Shown in pieces: positions 52,003 to 60,795 of a stretch of DNA of 64,000 bases. The translations under genes and the position numbers were made by a program. The stretch is from Kutzneria sp044547355 (GTDB lineage: Bacteria > Actinomycetota > Actinomycetes > Mycobacteriales > Pseudonocardiaceae). The stretch spans positions 60,876 through 124,875 of the forward strand of contig NZ_JBIUAG010000033.1 in assembly GCF_044547355.1 (NCBI RefSeq). The letters are read 5' to 3'. Below the pieces are notes generated by a model. The model ran no database searches, had not been told where the DNA came from, and was given only the letters and a program-made list of their open reading frames with translations. Numbering within the stretch: the stretch's first letter is position 1; each line of letters starts with the position of its first letter.

Positions 52003-52722
52003 CAGTCTGACTCCATGACTAGCGGGCGGCAAGCTCGCCGAATGCTATGCGAGGCTTTAGTGCGTTGTTGTACTACGGGGTACTAAGTGATGCGATCAGT
52101 GCCCCAACTTCCACTGTGGCGCACGTCGCGGTACTGTTCGATATGTCCAGATCCCTTGACGTGTGGCCAGGTTGTCGGCCACATGGCGCAACTTCGCGCC
52201 GTTTATGACGTACTCGCGACAACGCGCGCCGGAAGTACATCACAACAATGACGTACCGTTTTTATGACGTCACGTTTCGAACTCTTCAACTTCGCACGAA
52301 CGTCACACGAGCGGGTGACTAAACCGGTTCAAGCCGTGACGCTGTTCACACTCCGTCGTGTGCTCCGGGCGCCCGGCCACGCGGTAACCGCCGTAGTGCC
52401 ATGACCGACCTCCTCCACCGCGCACGCAGGTCCATAGTGGACGGAAGTCCAGCGCGCCACCACACTTGGGCGCGCACTCCCGTGTCCTAAGCGGTCAACG
52501 ACGAACACCGTGCGAACGACACGCGATCCTGCCCGCGTGCCGGCGCAGCGTTGCCCGTTCGTCCACCAAGGTCGCGGGCGTCCCACCAAGGGCATGGGAG
52601 CGCTACCTTCCTCTCCGGCCACCACTCTGACGAACCCCGATCAACAGGGTGTCAACACCGCCTTCACGTTCTCTCCACGGCCGTGCGAAGATGGCATGGG
52701 GCCAGGTCAGAAGGGATTTCGG
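52003..52722. promoter_or_regulatory. 720-bp divergent control region between T7SS operon and SARP gene
   Basis: No convincing gene. The part at 52040-52330 is clearly richer in A/T than its surroundings. Elements seen: direct repeat TACTA at 52071 and 52081 (10-bp period); inverted repeat TGTGGCC-N8-GGCCACA at 52162-52183; three ATGACGT sites at 52205, 52248 and 52264, the last inside the palindrome TGACGTCA; repeated CAACTTCGC at 52189 and 52287; GTCCATAGTGGAC at 52430-52442; GGTGTCAACACC at 52648-52659. These are probably operators and promoters for the T7SS operon (left) and the regulator (right). I could not fix -35/-10 pairs with confidence. Confidence 0.6.
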
Positions 52723-55637
52723 GTGACGGAGCACGCCGCCCTCGCGTTCACCGTGCTGGGGCCGGTCCGTGGCTGGCGGGGGACGAGGAGCTGTCTCTCG
52801 GCAGCCCGCAGCAGCGCGCCGCCCTGGCCGTCCTGCTGCTGCGCGGCCAGCGTCCGGTCGACATCGACGAGCTGATTGTCGCGCTGTGGGGCGAGGATCC
52901 GCCCAAGGCCGCCGCCGGCGCGGTCCGCACCTACATCTCCCGGCTGCGGTCCCTGCTGGAACCGGAGCACCGAGACGCCGGCGGCCCCAGTTTGCTGGTC
53001 TCCCTGGGCGCGTCCTACGTGCTGCGGCTGCCACCGGGCAGTGTGGACATCGAGCTGGCCGAGCAGGAATCCGCGGCCGCGCAGGCCGCCCGTCGCGACG
53101 GGCAGCACGCGCGTGCGCACGAGCTGCTGGCCCGCGCGGCCGGGCGCTGGCGCGGCGCCCCGTTGGCCGGCCTCACCGGGCCCTTCGTCGACGCGCAGCG
53201 GGAACACCTGGCCCAGCGCCGGTTGAGCGTGCTGGAACGCCGCGTGGAGCTGGACCTGGAGCTCGGCGAGTGGGCCGCGGCGGTGGCCGACCTCACCCCG
53301 CTCACCGCCGAGCACCCGCTGCGGGAAAGCCTGCGCGCCCTGCACATGCGGGCGCTGTACCAAGCCGGCCGGCAGGCCGAGGCGCTGGCCGTGTTCGACG
53401 ACACCAGGAAGGTGCTGGCCGAGGAGCTGGGCATCGACCCGGACCCGCGGCTGGCCGAGCTGCACGGGCGGATCCTGCGCTCCGATCCCGAATTACTGCC
53501 CCGCACCGCCGTCGCGGACGTCGTGCCGGTGCCGGCCCAGCTCCCGGCGGACACCGCCGACTTCACCGGAAGGAGTGAGCCGCTCGACACGATCGTGGCG
53601 CGGCTCACCACTCCTTCGGGTCAGGCCGTAGCGGTGTGCGCGGTGTCCGGCATCGGCGGCGCCGGCAAGACCGCGCTGGCCGTGCACGCGGCCCACGCCG
53701 TGCGCGACCGCTTCCCGGATGGACAGCTCTATGTGGACCTCGCCGGCGCGTCGGACCATCCAGCCGCCGCGCACGACGTGCTCGCCTACTTTCTCCGCTC
53801 GCTCGGCGTCGCGGAGTCGACCGTGCCGGCCGACGCGGCCGCCCGCGCCGCCCTCTACCGGACCGTGCTGGCCCAGCGGAAGGTGTTGGTGCTGCTGGAC
53901 AACGCCCGCGACGCCGCCCAGGTGACGCCGCTGCTGCCGGGCTACCCGGGCAGCGCGGCGATAGTCACCAGCCGGGCCCGGCTGACCGCGGTGCCGGCCA
54001 CCGCCGTCGACCTCGACACGTTCGCGCCGGACGAGGCCGTGGGGCTGCTGGCCGGCGTGATCGGGGCCGGCCGGGTGGCCGCCGAACCGGACGCGGCCCG
54101 CAGACTGGTGTCGCTGTGCGGACATCTCCCGCTCGCGGTCCGGGTGACCGCCTGCCGGCTGCTGGCCCGGCCGGCGACCCGAATCGAGGACAGTGTCCGG
54201 CGGCTGTCCGACGAGCGGCGGCGGCTGTCCCAGCTGCGCACCGGGGACCTGGACGTCGAGGCCAGTTTCCAGCTCAGCTACGACCAGCTCCCGGCCGACC
54301 GGGCCCGGGCGCTGCGGCGGTTGGCGTTGCCGGACACCGAGACCGTGCCGCTGTGGGCCGCGGCGACGCTGCTGGCCCGCGACGAGTACGACGCCGAGGA
54401 CGAGCTGGACCGGCTGGTCGACACCGGGCTGGCGCAGTCGCCGCGGGTCGGCCACTACCGCCTGCACGACCTGTTGCGGGTGTTCGCCCGTGACCGCGCC
54501 GCCGAGCAGGATCCGCCCGGCGACACCGCCGCCGCGCTCGAACGGCTGCTGGACTTCCTGCTGGCGACCGTCCGTTCGGCCTACCGCGTGGTCCGGCCCG
54601 GTCACCGAATGGCCGACCTGCTCGCCGGGCATTCGGCCGCGGGCCTGGACTTCGCCACCGCCGACGAGGCCCACGCCTGGTTCGACCGGGACCGGGAGTT
54701 CGTGCTCGCCGTGCTGCGGCAGGCCGCCGAGCAGCGGCCGGAACCGGTCGCCCTGGTGCTGCTCGGGCTGGATCCGTTGCTGGAGCGGGCCTACGCGTGG
54801 CAGGAGATCGTCACGCTCGGCGTGCTGGTGGCCGCCGCGGCCTCGGCCGCCGACCGGCCGGTGGCCGAGGCCGCCGCCCGGTACATGCTCGGCGGCGGCC
54901 TCTGGCAGCTGGCCAACGTCGCCGGCGGCCGGGAGCAGATCAACCAGGCCGTCCGGCTGGCCGCCGAGCACGACAGCCCGCTCCTGCTGGCCGAGGCGAA
55001 AACCGTGCAGGCGCTGCTGGTCGACACCGCGGGCGCCACCGAAGCGGCCGAGGCGCTGCACCGCGAGGCGCTGGATCTGCACCGGGCCAACGCAAACCGC
55101 TCGGGCGAGGCCAACGCCCTGAGCAATCTCGCGCACGTGTGCGTCAAGCTGGACCGGCTGATCGAGGCCGTCAACGCGAGCGCCCAGGGCCTGGCCCTGT
55201 ACCGGGAACTCGGCGACCGCATGGGCGAGAGCCAGGTCCTGTTGCAGCGGAGCGGGACGCTGCTGGCGCTGGGCCGGACCGACGAGGCCATGGCCTGCTG
55301 CACCGACGCGCTGACGCTGAGCCGGTGGCTGGGCACCCCGCACCTGGAGGCCGGCGCCCTCGGCAAGCTCGCCGAGCTGCGGCTGCGGGCCGGCGACGTG
55401 AAGTCGGCGGCGGCCGCCGCCGAACAGGCCACCCTGCTGGCCGAGGAGATCGGCTTCGTGGCCGCCCAGGCCCGGACCCTGGCCACGCTGGGCCGGGCGC
55501 TGGCCGGGCTGGGCCAGCGCGACCGGGCGGTGGCCTGCCTGCGGGAGTCGATGGAGCTGGCCCGCCGGCACGGGCTGCCCGTCGCCGACGAGGCGGCGCG
55601 GCTGCTCACGGAGATGGGCCGACCGGCCGCCGGGTGA
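52723..55637 (+). CDS. SARP (AfsR-type) regulator with NB-ARC and TPR domains, frameshifted near 52780
   Basis: A GTG at 52723, with AAGGGA upstream, starts TEHAALAFTVLGPVRGWRG, the usual SARP N-terminus. The remaining protein (DEELSLGSPQQRAALAVLLL and on) continues in a different frame. One extra G in the five-G run at 52778-52782 would join them. The joined product has a winged-helix DNA-binding domain, BTAD, a P-loop ATPase of the NB-ARC/STAND type (VSGIGGAGKTALAVHAA, LVLLDNARD) and C-terminal TPR-like repeats (about 970 residues in all). AfsR-type proteins activate secondary-metabolite or developmental genes. It is divergent from the T7SS operon and a candidate regulator of it. The break could be an assembly error, a real mutation or -1 frameshifting. 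Confidence 0.8.
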
Positions 55638-55654
55638 GGGCCTATGGTGGCCGC

Positions 55655-56635
55655 GTGGACAGCGCGCAGAGCCGGTGGCTCGGACCGGACGTGATCGAGG
55701 CCGAGCTCAAGATCCGGGCCGCGCTGCTGGCCGGCGACTTCACCGGCTGGGCCCGGGGCGACGGGCACTTCCTGCGCGAGGACCTCGCCCGCCGCCCCCA
55801 GCGCCTGTTCCTGGTCCGGCTCGGCGACACCTGGCACGTCGGCTACATGACCATCTCCGACCTGGTGGTCGAGCACGGCATGGCCGGCGTGGTCGACAAC
55901 CGGGTGCGCTGGCACAACCTGCTCGGCGTGCTGACCTCGCTGCGCACCTCCGAGTCGGACGTGCGGCTCGGCTTCCGGCCGCTGGACGAGGCCGCCCGCC
56001 GGGCCGCCTTCCAGGCCATCACCCCGATGACCGAACTCGTGTATCCCTTCGTCCAGCACCGCACGCCCGGGCATGAGCTGACCGGCGAGGGCTGGGAGGT
56101 CGACGCCGCGGAGGCCGCCCTGCTCGATCTCGGCGAGGAGCACATCCGCCGGTACACGCGCGAGCTGTTCGGCCCGCGTCTGGCCGAGGCGGCGTCCGAT
56201 ATCGTGGCCTACGACCCGGCCTGCTCCACCGGCCGCTTCCTGTCCGACTTCGCGAGCCTGAACCCGGCCCGGATCCGCACCGTGGGCCAGGACCTCAGCC
56301 CGCAGATGGCCGACCTCGCCCGAGCGCGTCTGGAGCGGGTGCACGTCGGCGACGCCGAGCAGCCGGCCGTCGCCCCGTTCAGCGTGGACATCCTGTTCAG
56401 CCGCTTCCTCAACGCCGAGGTCGTCTCCACCGCGCAGGCCCGCCGGATCCTGCCCCGGCTGGCCCTGACCCTCAAGCCCGGCGGCACCCTGGTGCTGCTG
56501 GGCCACACTCCCCTGCTGCTCGACGCCGCCGACCTCGCCGACACGGGCCTGCGGGTCGTGCAGACCACCGCCCGCCAGGACGACCACGTGTTCCAGTACT
56601 ACGTCTGCCACACCCAGCGCCTCCGCTCCGCCTGA
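55655..56635 (+). CDS. Class I SAM-dependent methyltransferase
   Basis: 326 residues. The C-terminal half is a Rossmann methyltransferase with motif I IVAYDPACSTGRFLSDF (Tyr186-Asp187 onward), GQDLSPQMADLAR as motif II and LKPGGTLVLLGHTP as the late strand. The DPACSTG form of motif I resembles that of some N-methyltransferases. The N-terminal about 170 residues are helical and specific to this family. It starts at GTG 55655, 17 bp after the SARP gene, and is probably cotranscribed with it. The substrate is unknown. Confidence 0.8.
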   Translation: MDSAQSRWLGPDVIEAELKIRAALLAGDFTGWARGDGHFLREDLARRPQRLFLVRLGDTWHVGYMTISDLVVEHGMAGVVDNRVRWHNLLGVLTSLRTSESDVRLGFRPLDEAARRAAFQAITPMTELVYPFVQHRTPGHELTGEGWEVDAAEAALLDLGEEHIRRYTRELFGPRLAEAASDIVAYDPACSTGRFLSDFASLNPARIRTVGQDLSPQMADLARARLERVHVGDAEQPAVAPFSVDILFSRFLNAEVVSTAQARRILPRLALTLKPGGTLVLLGHTPLLLDAADLADTGLRVVQTTARQDDHVFQYYVCHTQRLRSA

Positions 56636-56684
56636 CCCCGGGCGAGTCGCGCTCAGGCCAGACCGAATGTCAATCTGAGGCAGA

Positions 56685-58238
56685 TCACTTCAGCAGGCTC
56701 GGCAGATCGACCACCACCCGGGAGAGGCTGAAGCCGTCGGGCGGCACGCTTTTCGGGGAGCTGATCCACGCGCCCCGGTCGCGGACCCGGAGGTTCTGGT
56801 CCCCCACCAACAACAGCGACACGTAGCAGCCGTAGTCGATGGCGAACCCGTCGTAGAGCCGGCCCGGATGCTGCGGGTCGACGATGCCGCGACGCAGCAG
56901 GTGCAGCAGCCGCGCGTCGTAGAGCTCGTCGATCGTCTCGTGGCCGGCGTAGGCCAGCTGCTCCAACACGAAGGTGCGGGACCGCCGGTTGCCGACGATC
57001 TCGTCGACCAGCAGTTGCAGCATCCGCCGGGCCGGTTCGTTGACGGTGAGGGCGTTCTGCTTGTCCCGCAGGTACCAGTCCTTGGCCGCGTTGCGCACGT
57101 CGGCCATGGCGATGGGCTCGTTGTTGGCGTGCTGGGCGGCCAGGGCGGCGATGTTGATGGCGTCCCGGGGCACGCCCTCGGCCGCCCGCACCAGCTCGGC
57201 GAAGGCCCCGCGGCGGAAGGCCTCGGCCAGGAAGGAGTCGGCGTCTTGCGGCGGTTCCCGCATCATGGCCGCCAGCCGGGGCCCGGCGTGGTTGAAGAAC
57301 AGCTGCCCGAAGAACTCCTGGGCCCGGTTCTGGGTGTGGTCGAAGATCATCACGTCGTCCAGGCTGACCGCCGAGGCCGCGTCCGAGCCGATCTCGATGC
57401 CGAGGTAGTCGTGGCCGGCCGGCAGGAAGAAGCGGGACCGGCGCTCGATGGCCGCGATCTTGACGGTGATCCCCGGCGCCGGCAGCACGCTGCGGCGCAG
57501 CAGGTCGGCCAGCAGCGGCTGAAGATCGAGCGGCACGCTGCTCCACTCGTCCAGCAACAGCCACAACCGGCTGGGGCGCAAGGCTTTCGTCACGGCGCGC
57601 AGCGCCCGGCCGAGCGGCCCGAACAGCACCCGATGCTGTTCCACGCCGGTCCGCCGCAGCCGGCTCTCCGCCCGTACGGTCCGCTGCTGGCCGGCGGAGA
57701 ACCGCCCGCGGGGCGCGGTCGACACCGACAGCTCGACGCCGACACCGCTGCGTTCCTTCTCCCTCAACCGGGTCTCCGCCTCGACCTCGCCGACGACCTC
57801 CACCGCCGTCGAGGCGTCGACCAGGGCGTCCATGGCCCGGAGCAAGGCATCCGGGTCGGCGAGCTCCCGTTCCATGGCGGCGGTCAGCAGCTCCTCGTGG
57901 ATCGCCTCCAGCGTGTCGACGAGCAGGTGCGTGCCGCGGGTGGACGGCGAGAGGGAGCTGTCGGCGTAGAGGCCGCCGGCCGAGCCGATGGTGCGCAGGT
58001 CCACGTAGACGGCGATGTCGCCGGTCCGTTCGACCAGGTCGCTGAGGAAGAGCAGCGCGTGGGTCTTGCCAGTCCCCCGGCGCCCGTACAGGATCTGGTG
58101 ATCCTCGGAGTTGAGCATCGCCGAGAACGATCCCGCGGCCACGTAAGTCGTTGCCAGCGTTGACCGATCGGTGCTTTCGGCGCGGCGGGGGATGCGCATC
58201 AGCGCCTGGTTGACGTGCCGCTGCCGTCTGTCCGTCAT
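56685..58238 (-). CDS. P-loop AAA/ORC-like ATPase of unknown role
   Basis: About 517 residues. Walker A is ILYGRRGTGKTHALLFL (Lys58), and a Walker B-like strand is RLWLLLDEWSSVPLD. A mid-region DDVMIFDHTQNRAQEFFGQL and a C-terminal helical/winged region (LLHLLRRGIVDPQHPGRLYD) follow. The overall layout is that of ORC/Cdc6- or STAND-like ATPases that sense or load something; such orphan ATPases occur in mobile and defence contexts. I use the ATG at 58238 (MTDRRQRHVN). The frame is open further upstream, but that part lies across the divergent oxygenase promoter. Its stop faces the methyltransferase stop 49 bp away. Confidence 0.7.
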   Translation of the reverse strand: MTDRRQRHVNQALMRIPRRAESTDRSTLATTYVAAGSFSAMLNSEDHQILYGRRGTGKTHALLFLSDLVERTGDIAVYVDLRTIGSAGGLYADSSLSPSTRGTHLLVDTLEAIHEELLTAAMERELADPDALLRAMDALVDASTAVEVVGEVEAETRLREKERSGVGVELSVSTAPRGRFSAGQQRTVRAESRLRRTGVEQHRVLFGPLGRALRAVTKALRPSRLWLLLDEWSSVPLDLQPLLADLLRRSVLPAPGITVKIAAIERRSRFFLPAGHDYLGIEIGSDAASAVSLDDVMIFDHTQNRAQEFFGQLFFNHAGPRLAAMMREPPQDADSFLAEAFRRGAFAELVRAAEGVPRDAINIAALAAQHANNEPIAMADVRNAAKDWYLRDKQNALTVNEPARRMLQLLVDEIVGNRRSRTFVLEQLAYAGHETIDELYDARLLHLLRRGIVDPQHPGRLYDGFAIDYGCYVSLLLVGDQNLRVRDRGAWISSPKSVPPDGFSLSRVVVDLPSLLK

Positions 58239-58352
58239 GACGGCCAAGCGTGCCCCCGGTTCGGGGCCGGCACATCGGCTGGGCGAGTGGCTTGACGGGG
58301 CCGGTCGGGCGATGGGAGGCTTTTCAACGAGCGATGAATTGCGGAGGTGGCC

Positions 58353-59564
58353 ATGGGCTGCGTGATCATCGGCGGCGGTCCCGCCGGCATGGTGCTGGGG
58401 TTGTTGCTGGCCAGGGGCGGCGTGGAAGTGACCGTGCTGGAGAAGCACGGCGACTTCCTGCGCGACTTCCGCGGCGACACCGTGCATCCGACCACCCTGC
58501 AACTACTGGACGAACTCGGCCTCGGCGAACGCTTCGCCCGTCTGCCGCAGAGCCGGCTCGACCGGATCGTCTTCCCGCTCGGCGACGGTGCCGAGGTCTG
58601 CGTCGGCGACCTGCGCCGGCTGCGCGTGCGGCACCCGTACATCGCGATGGTGCCGCAATGGGACCTGCTCACCATGCTGGCCGAGGCGGCGGCCGAGGAA
58701 CCCACCTTCACCCTGCGGATGCGCACCGAGGCCACCGACGTGATCCGCGAGAACGGCGTCGTGCGCGGCGTGCGCTATCGCACCGCCGACGGCGAGACCG
58801 GGGAGATCCGCGTCGATCTCACCGTCGCGTGCGACGGCCGCTGGTCGATCGCCCGCCGCCAGCGCGAACTGCGACCCAAGGAGCTGCCGGTGCCCATCGA
58901 CGCCTGGTGGTTCCGTTTGTCCCGCAAGGAATCCGACCGGCCGACGGCCCTGATGCCGCACGCCGGGGCCGGCCGCTTCATGGTTGTCATCCCGCGCGAG
59001 GGACACCTCCAGCTCGGCCTCATCGGCCGCAAGGGCGCCGATCCGCGGATCCGGGCCGAGGGCGTGGGCCGCTTCCGCAGCAACCTGGCCGAGCTGATCC
59101 CCTGGCTGGCCGACCGTGTCGACGAGATCGAGTCGATGGACGACGTGAAGTTCCTCGACGTCCGGCTGAACCGCTTGCGCCGCTGGCATGTCGACGGCCT
59201 GCTGTGCATCGGCGACGCCGCGCACGCCATGTCCCCCATCGGCGGCGTCGGCATCAACCTGGCCGTGCAGGACGCGGTCGCCGCCGCCACGCTGCTCGAA
59301 CAACCGCTGCGGCGCGGCCGGGTCGACGTCCGGGACCTGGCCAGGGTGCGGGCCCGGCGGCTGCTGCCGACGATCGCCGTGCAGACGATGCAGGGCATCC
59401 TGCACCGGGCGCTGGCGATGCCGATCGTCAACGGCACACGCAACGGGCCGCCGAAGGTGTTCCTCGGCCTGCTGCGGCGGGTCCCGGCCGTGTCGGCGGT
59501 GCCGGCCTACCTGATCGGCGTTGGCCTGCGCCCCGAGCACGCGCCGGCCTTCGCGCGGCGCTGA
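58353..59564 (+). CDS. FAD-dependent class A monooxygenase
   Basis: 403 residues. Motifs in order: dinucleotide-binding VIIGGGPAGMV (residues 4-14), Glu at the end of strand 2 (VTVLEKHGDF), DG motif VACDGRWSIAR (about 165) and the second FAD motif GDAAHAMSPIGGVGINLAVQD. This is the p-hydroxybenzoate-hydroxylase-like family that oxygenates aromatic or polyketide substrates with NAD(P)H. GGAGG sits 6 nt before the ATG at 58353; a GTG at 58347 is in frame but overlaps the RBS. It is 43 bp before the next methyltransferase, and the pair may tailor one small molecule. Confidence 0.9.
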   Translation: MGCVIIGGGPAGMVLGLLLARGGVEVTVLEKHGDFLRDFRGDTVHPTTLQLLDELGLGERFARLPQSRLDRIVFPLGDGAEVCVGDLRRLRVRHPYIAMVPQWDLLTMLAEAAAEEPTFTLRMRTEATDVIRENGVVRGVRYRTADGETGEIRVDLTVACDGRWSIARRQRELRPKELPVPIDAWWFRLSRKESDRPTALMPHAGAGRFMVVIPREGHLQLGLIGRKGADPRIRAEGVGRFRSNLAELIPWLADRVDEIESMDDVKFLDVRLNRLRRWHVDGLLCIGDAAHAMSPIGGVGINLAVQDAVAAATLLEQPLRRGRVDVRDLARVRARRLLPTIAVQTMQGILHRALAMPIVNGTRNGPPKVFLGLLRRVPAVSAVPAYLIGVGLRPEHAPAFARR

Positions 59565-59607
59565 TCCGCCCGTTCGGGCAGCGCGTTTGCCGCTACGGTT
59601 GCGGCTT

Positions 59608-60345
59608 ATGGCGGAATCCGACGAGCAGTACGACGCGCTCGGCCAGACCTACGAGCGCGCCAAGCACATTCCCACCGGGCTGGCCGAGCAGGCCACGTTC
59701 CTGTCGGCGCTGCCGGACCTGACCGGCCGGTCGGTGCTGGACGTCGCCTGCGGCACCGGCTTCTATCCCCGCGTCTTCGTCGATCTGGGCGCGGCCAAGG
59801 TGGTCGGCGTCGACTCCTCGGCCGAGATGGTGGCGTACGCGAACTACGCGGAGGGCAAGCAGCCGCGCGGCATCGAGTACCGCCGGCTCGACGCGGCCGA
59901 CCTGCCCGTGCTGGGCAGCTTCGACATCGTGACGGCGGTGTGGCTGCTGGGCTACGCCGAGGACCCGGCGGCGCTGGACCGGATGGCGGCCAACCTGGCG
60001 GCCAATGTCGCCCCCGGCGGCACGCTGGTGGTGCTGGTGCCCAATCCCGACGCCGACTTCGACATCCTGGCCGGCCCCTACGGCCGCTACGGCTACGACG
60101 TGGTCCGGACCGGCGAGCCGACGTTCCGGCAGCCGGTGTCGGTGCGGGTGCTGGACGAGCCGGCGTTCGCCTTCGACTCCTTCTTCTGGCCGGCCGGCGC
60201 GTTCGAGGCCGCGCTGGACCGGGCCGGGCTGGTCGAGATCACCCGCGCGCCGACGGTCGTGCCGGTGGACGACCGCGGCGAGGAATTCTGGGCCGACCTG
60301 CGCCGCAGCCCCAGCTTCGCCGTCTTCACCGCCAAGTCGAAATAA
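59608..60345 (+). CDS. Class I SAM-dependent methyltransferase
   Basis: 245 residues. A short N-terminal cap (AESDEQYDALGQTYERAKHI) precedes motif I VLDVACGTGFYPRVF, an acidic residue in VVGVDSSAEMV, LDAADLPV, and the post-motif strand NVAPGGTLVVLVPNP. The C-terminal part ends SPSFAVFTAKSK. It is typical of small-molecule methyltransferases. An ATG at 59608 is used. It follows the monooxygenase by 43 bp on the same strand, so the two are probably cotranscribed. The substrate cannot be predicted. Confidence 0.88.
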   Translation: MAESDEQYDALGQTYERAKHIPTGLAEQATFLSALPDLTGRSVLDVACGTGFYPRVFVDLGAAKVVGVDSSAEMVAYANYAEGKQPRGIEYRRLDAADLPVLGSFDIVTAVWLLGYAEDPAALDRMAANLAANVAPGGTLVVLVPNPDADFDILAGPYGRYGYDVVRTGEPTFRQPVSVRVLDEPAFAFDSFFWPAGAFEAALDRAGLVEITRAPTVVPVDDRGEEFWADLRRSPSFAVFTAKSK

Positions 60346-60351
60346 CCGCCG

Positions 60352-60379
60352 CACGCGGCCGGGCCGTCCCGGCCGCGTG
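60352..60379. terminator. 12-bp perfect hairpin between convergent genes
   Basis: CACGCGGCCGGG (60352-60363) pairs with CCCGGCCGCGTG (60368-60379) around the loop CCGT. It lies in the 44-bp gap between the methyltransferase stop (60345) and the DUF1540 stop (60390), so it can serve both directions. No T-tract. Confidence 0.8.
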
Positions 60380-60389
60380 AATTCGGCGG

Positions 60390-60692
60390 CTACATCCGAG
60401 CGTAAGTCATGCAGTTGGTGGCGCTCCCGCCCTCGCCCGGGGCCACGCGCACCCCGCCCGGCGCGGTGCACTCCAGGTCGCGGTTGTGCATGCAGTCGGC
60501 CCGCGAGCAGGCACCCACTTTGGCGATCGCCATCGGCAGGCCTCCCTTGCGGGCCAAGGGAATGAACGTGGCGCAGTCGGCGTGGCCGTTCTCGCCGCTG
60601 ACCGTGATCGCGAAGGCGTGACACCCGTCGTGGTTGTAGGAACACCCCGTGACGGTGCACTCGCTGACGGCGGGCATATCCGTGGTGGTCAT
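60390..60692 (-). CDS. DUF1540 cysteine-rich protein
   Basis: 100 residues with two DUF1540-type repeats: CTVTGCSYNHDGCHAF and CATF, then CSRADCMHNRDLECTA and CMTY, eight cysteines in all. Such proteins are small metal-binding candidates of unknown biochemical role. The ATG at 60692 is preceded by GAGGAG at 5-6 nt; an in-frame GTG at 60698 overlaps the RBS and is rejected. A near-consensus iron box lies about 75 bp upstream (60767-60785), so expression is probably repressed by a DmdR/IdeR-type regulator when iron is plentiful. This suggests a role in iron handling or iron sparing (inference). Confidence 0.88.
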   Translation of the reverse strand: MTTTDMPAVSECTVTGCSYNHDGCHAFAITVSGENGHADCATFIPLARKGGLPMAIAKVGACSRADCMHNRDLECTAPGGVRVAPGEGGSATNCMTYARM

Positions 60693-60766
60693 GAGCACTC
60701 CTCATGGTGTCTGTTCGGCGGGGCCGACGTTGCCAGTGAATACCCATGATCGCAACACGGAAACAA

Positions 60767-60785
60767 TTAGGTGAGCCTTAGCTAA
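60767..60785 (-). promoter_or_regulatory. DmdR/IdeR-type iron box upstream of the DUF1540 gene
   Basis: On the minus strand the site reads TTAGCTAAGGCTCACCTAA. It differs from the actinomycete iron-box form as I recall it (TTAGGTTAGGCTCACCTAA) at two of 19 positions. A TTGTTT lies just downstream and could be the -35, with TATTCA 18 bp further on as -10. That places the box at the upstream edge of the promoter, suited to repression of the DUF1540 gene. Confidence 0.8.
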
Positions 60786-60795
60786 ACGCGGGAAT

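Noticed and set aside
52329..52625. Minus-strand 98-codon frame in the control region
   Set aside because: No domain, no RBS and it spans the candidate operators; nothing supports expression.
55644..55657. ATG at 55644 as start of the first methyltransferase
   Set aside because: It is in a different frame; the methyltransferase frame begins at GTG 55655.
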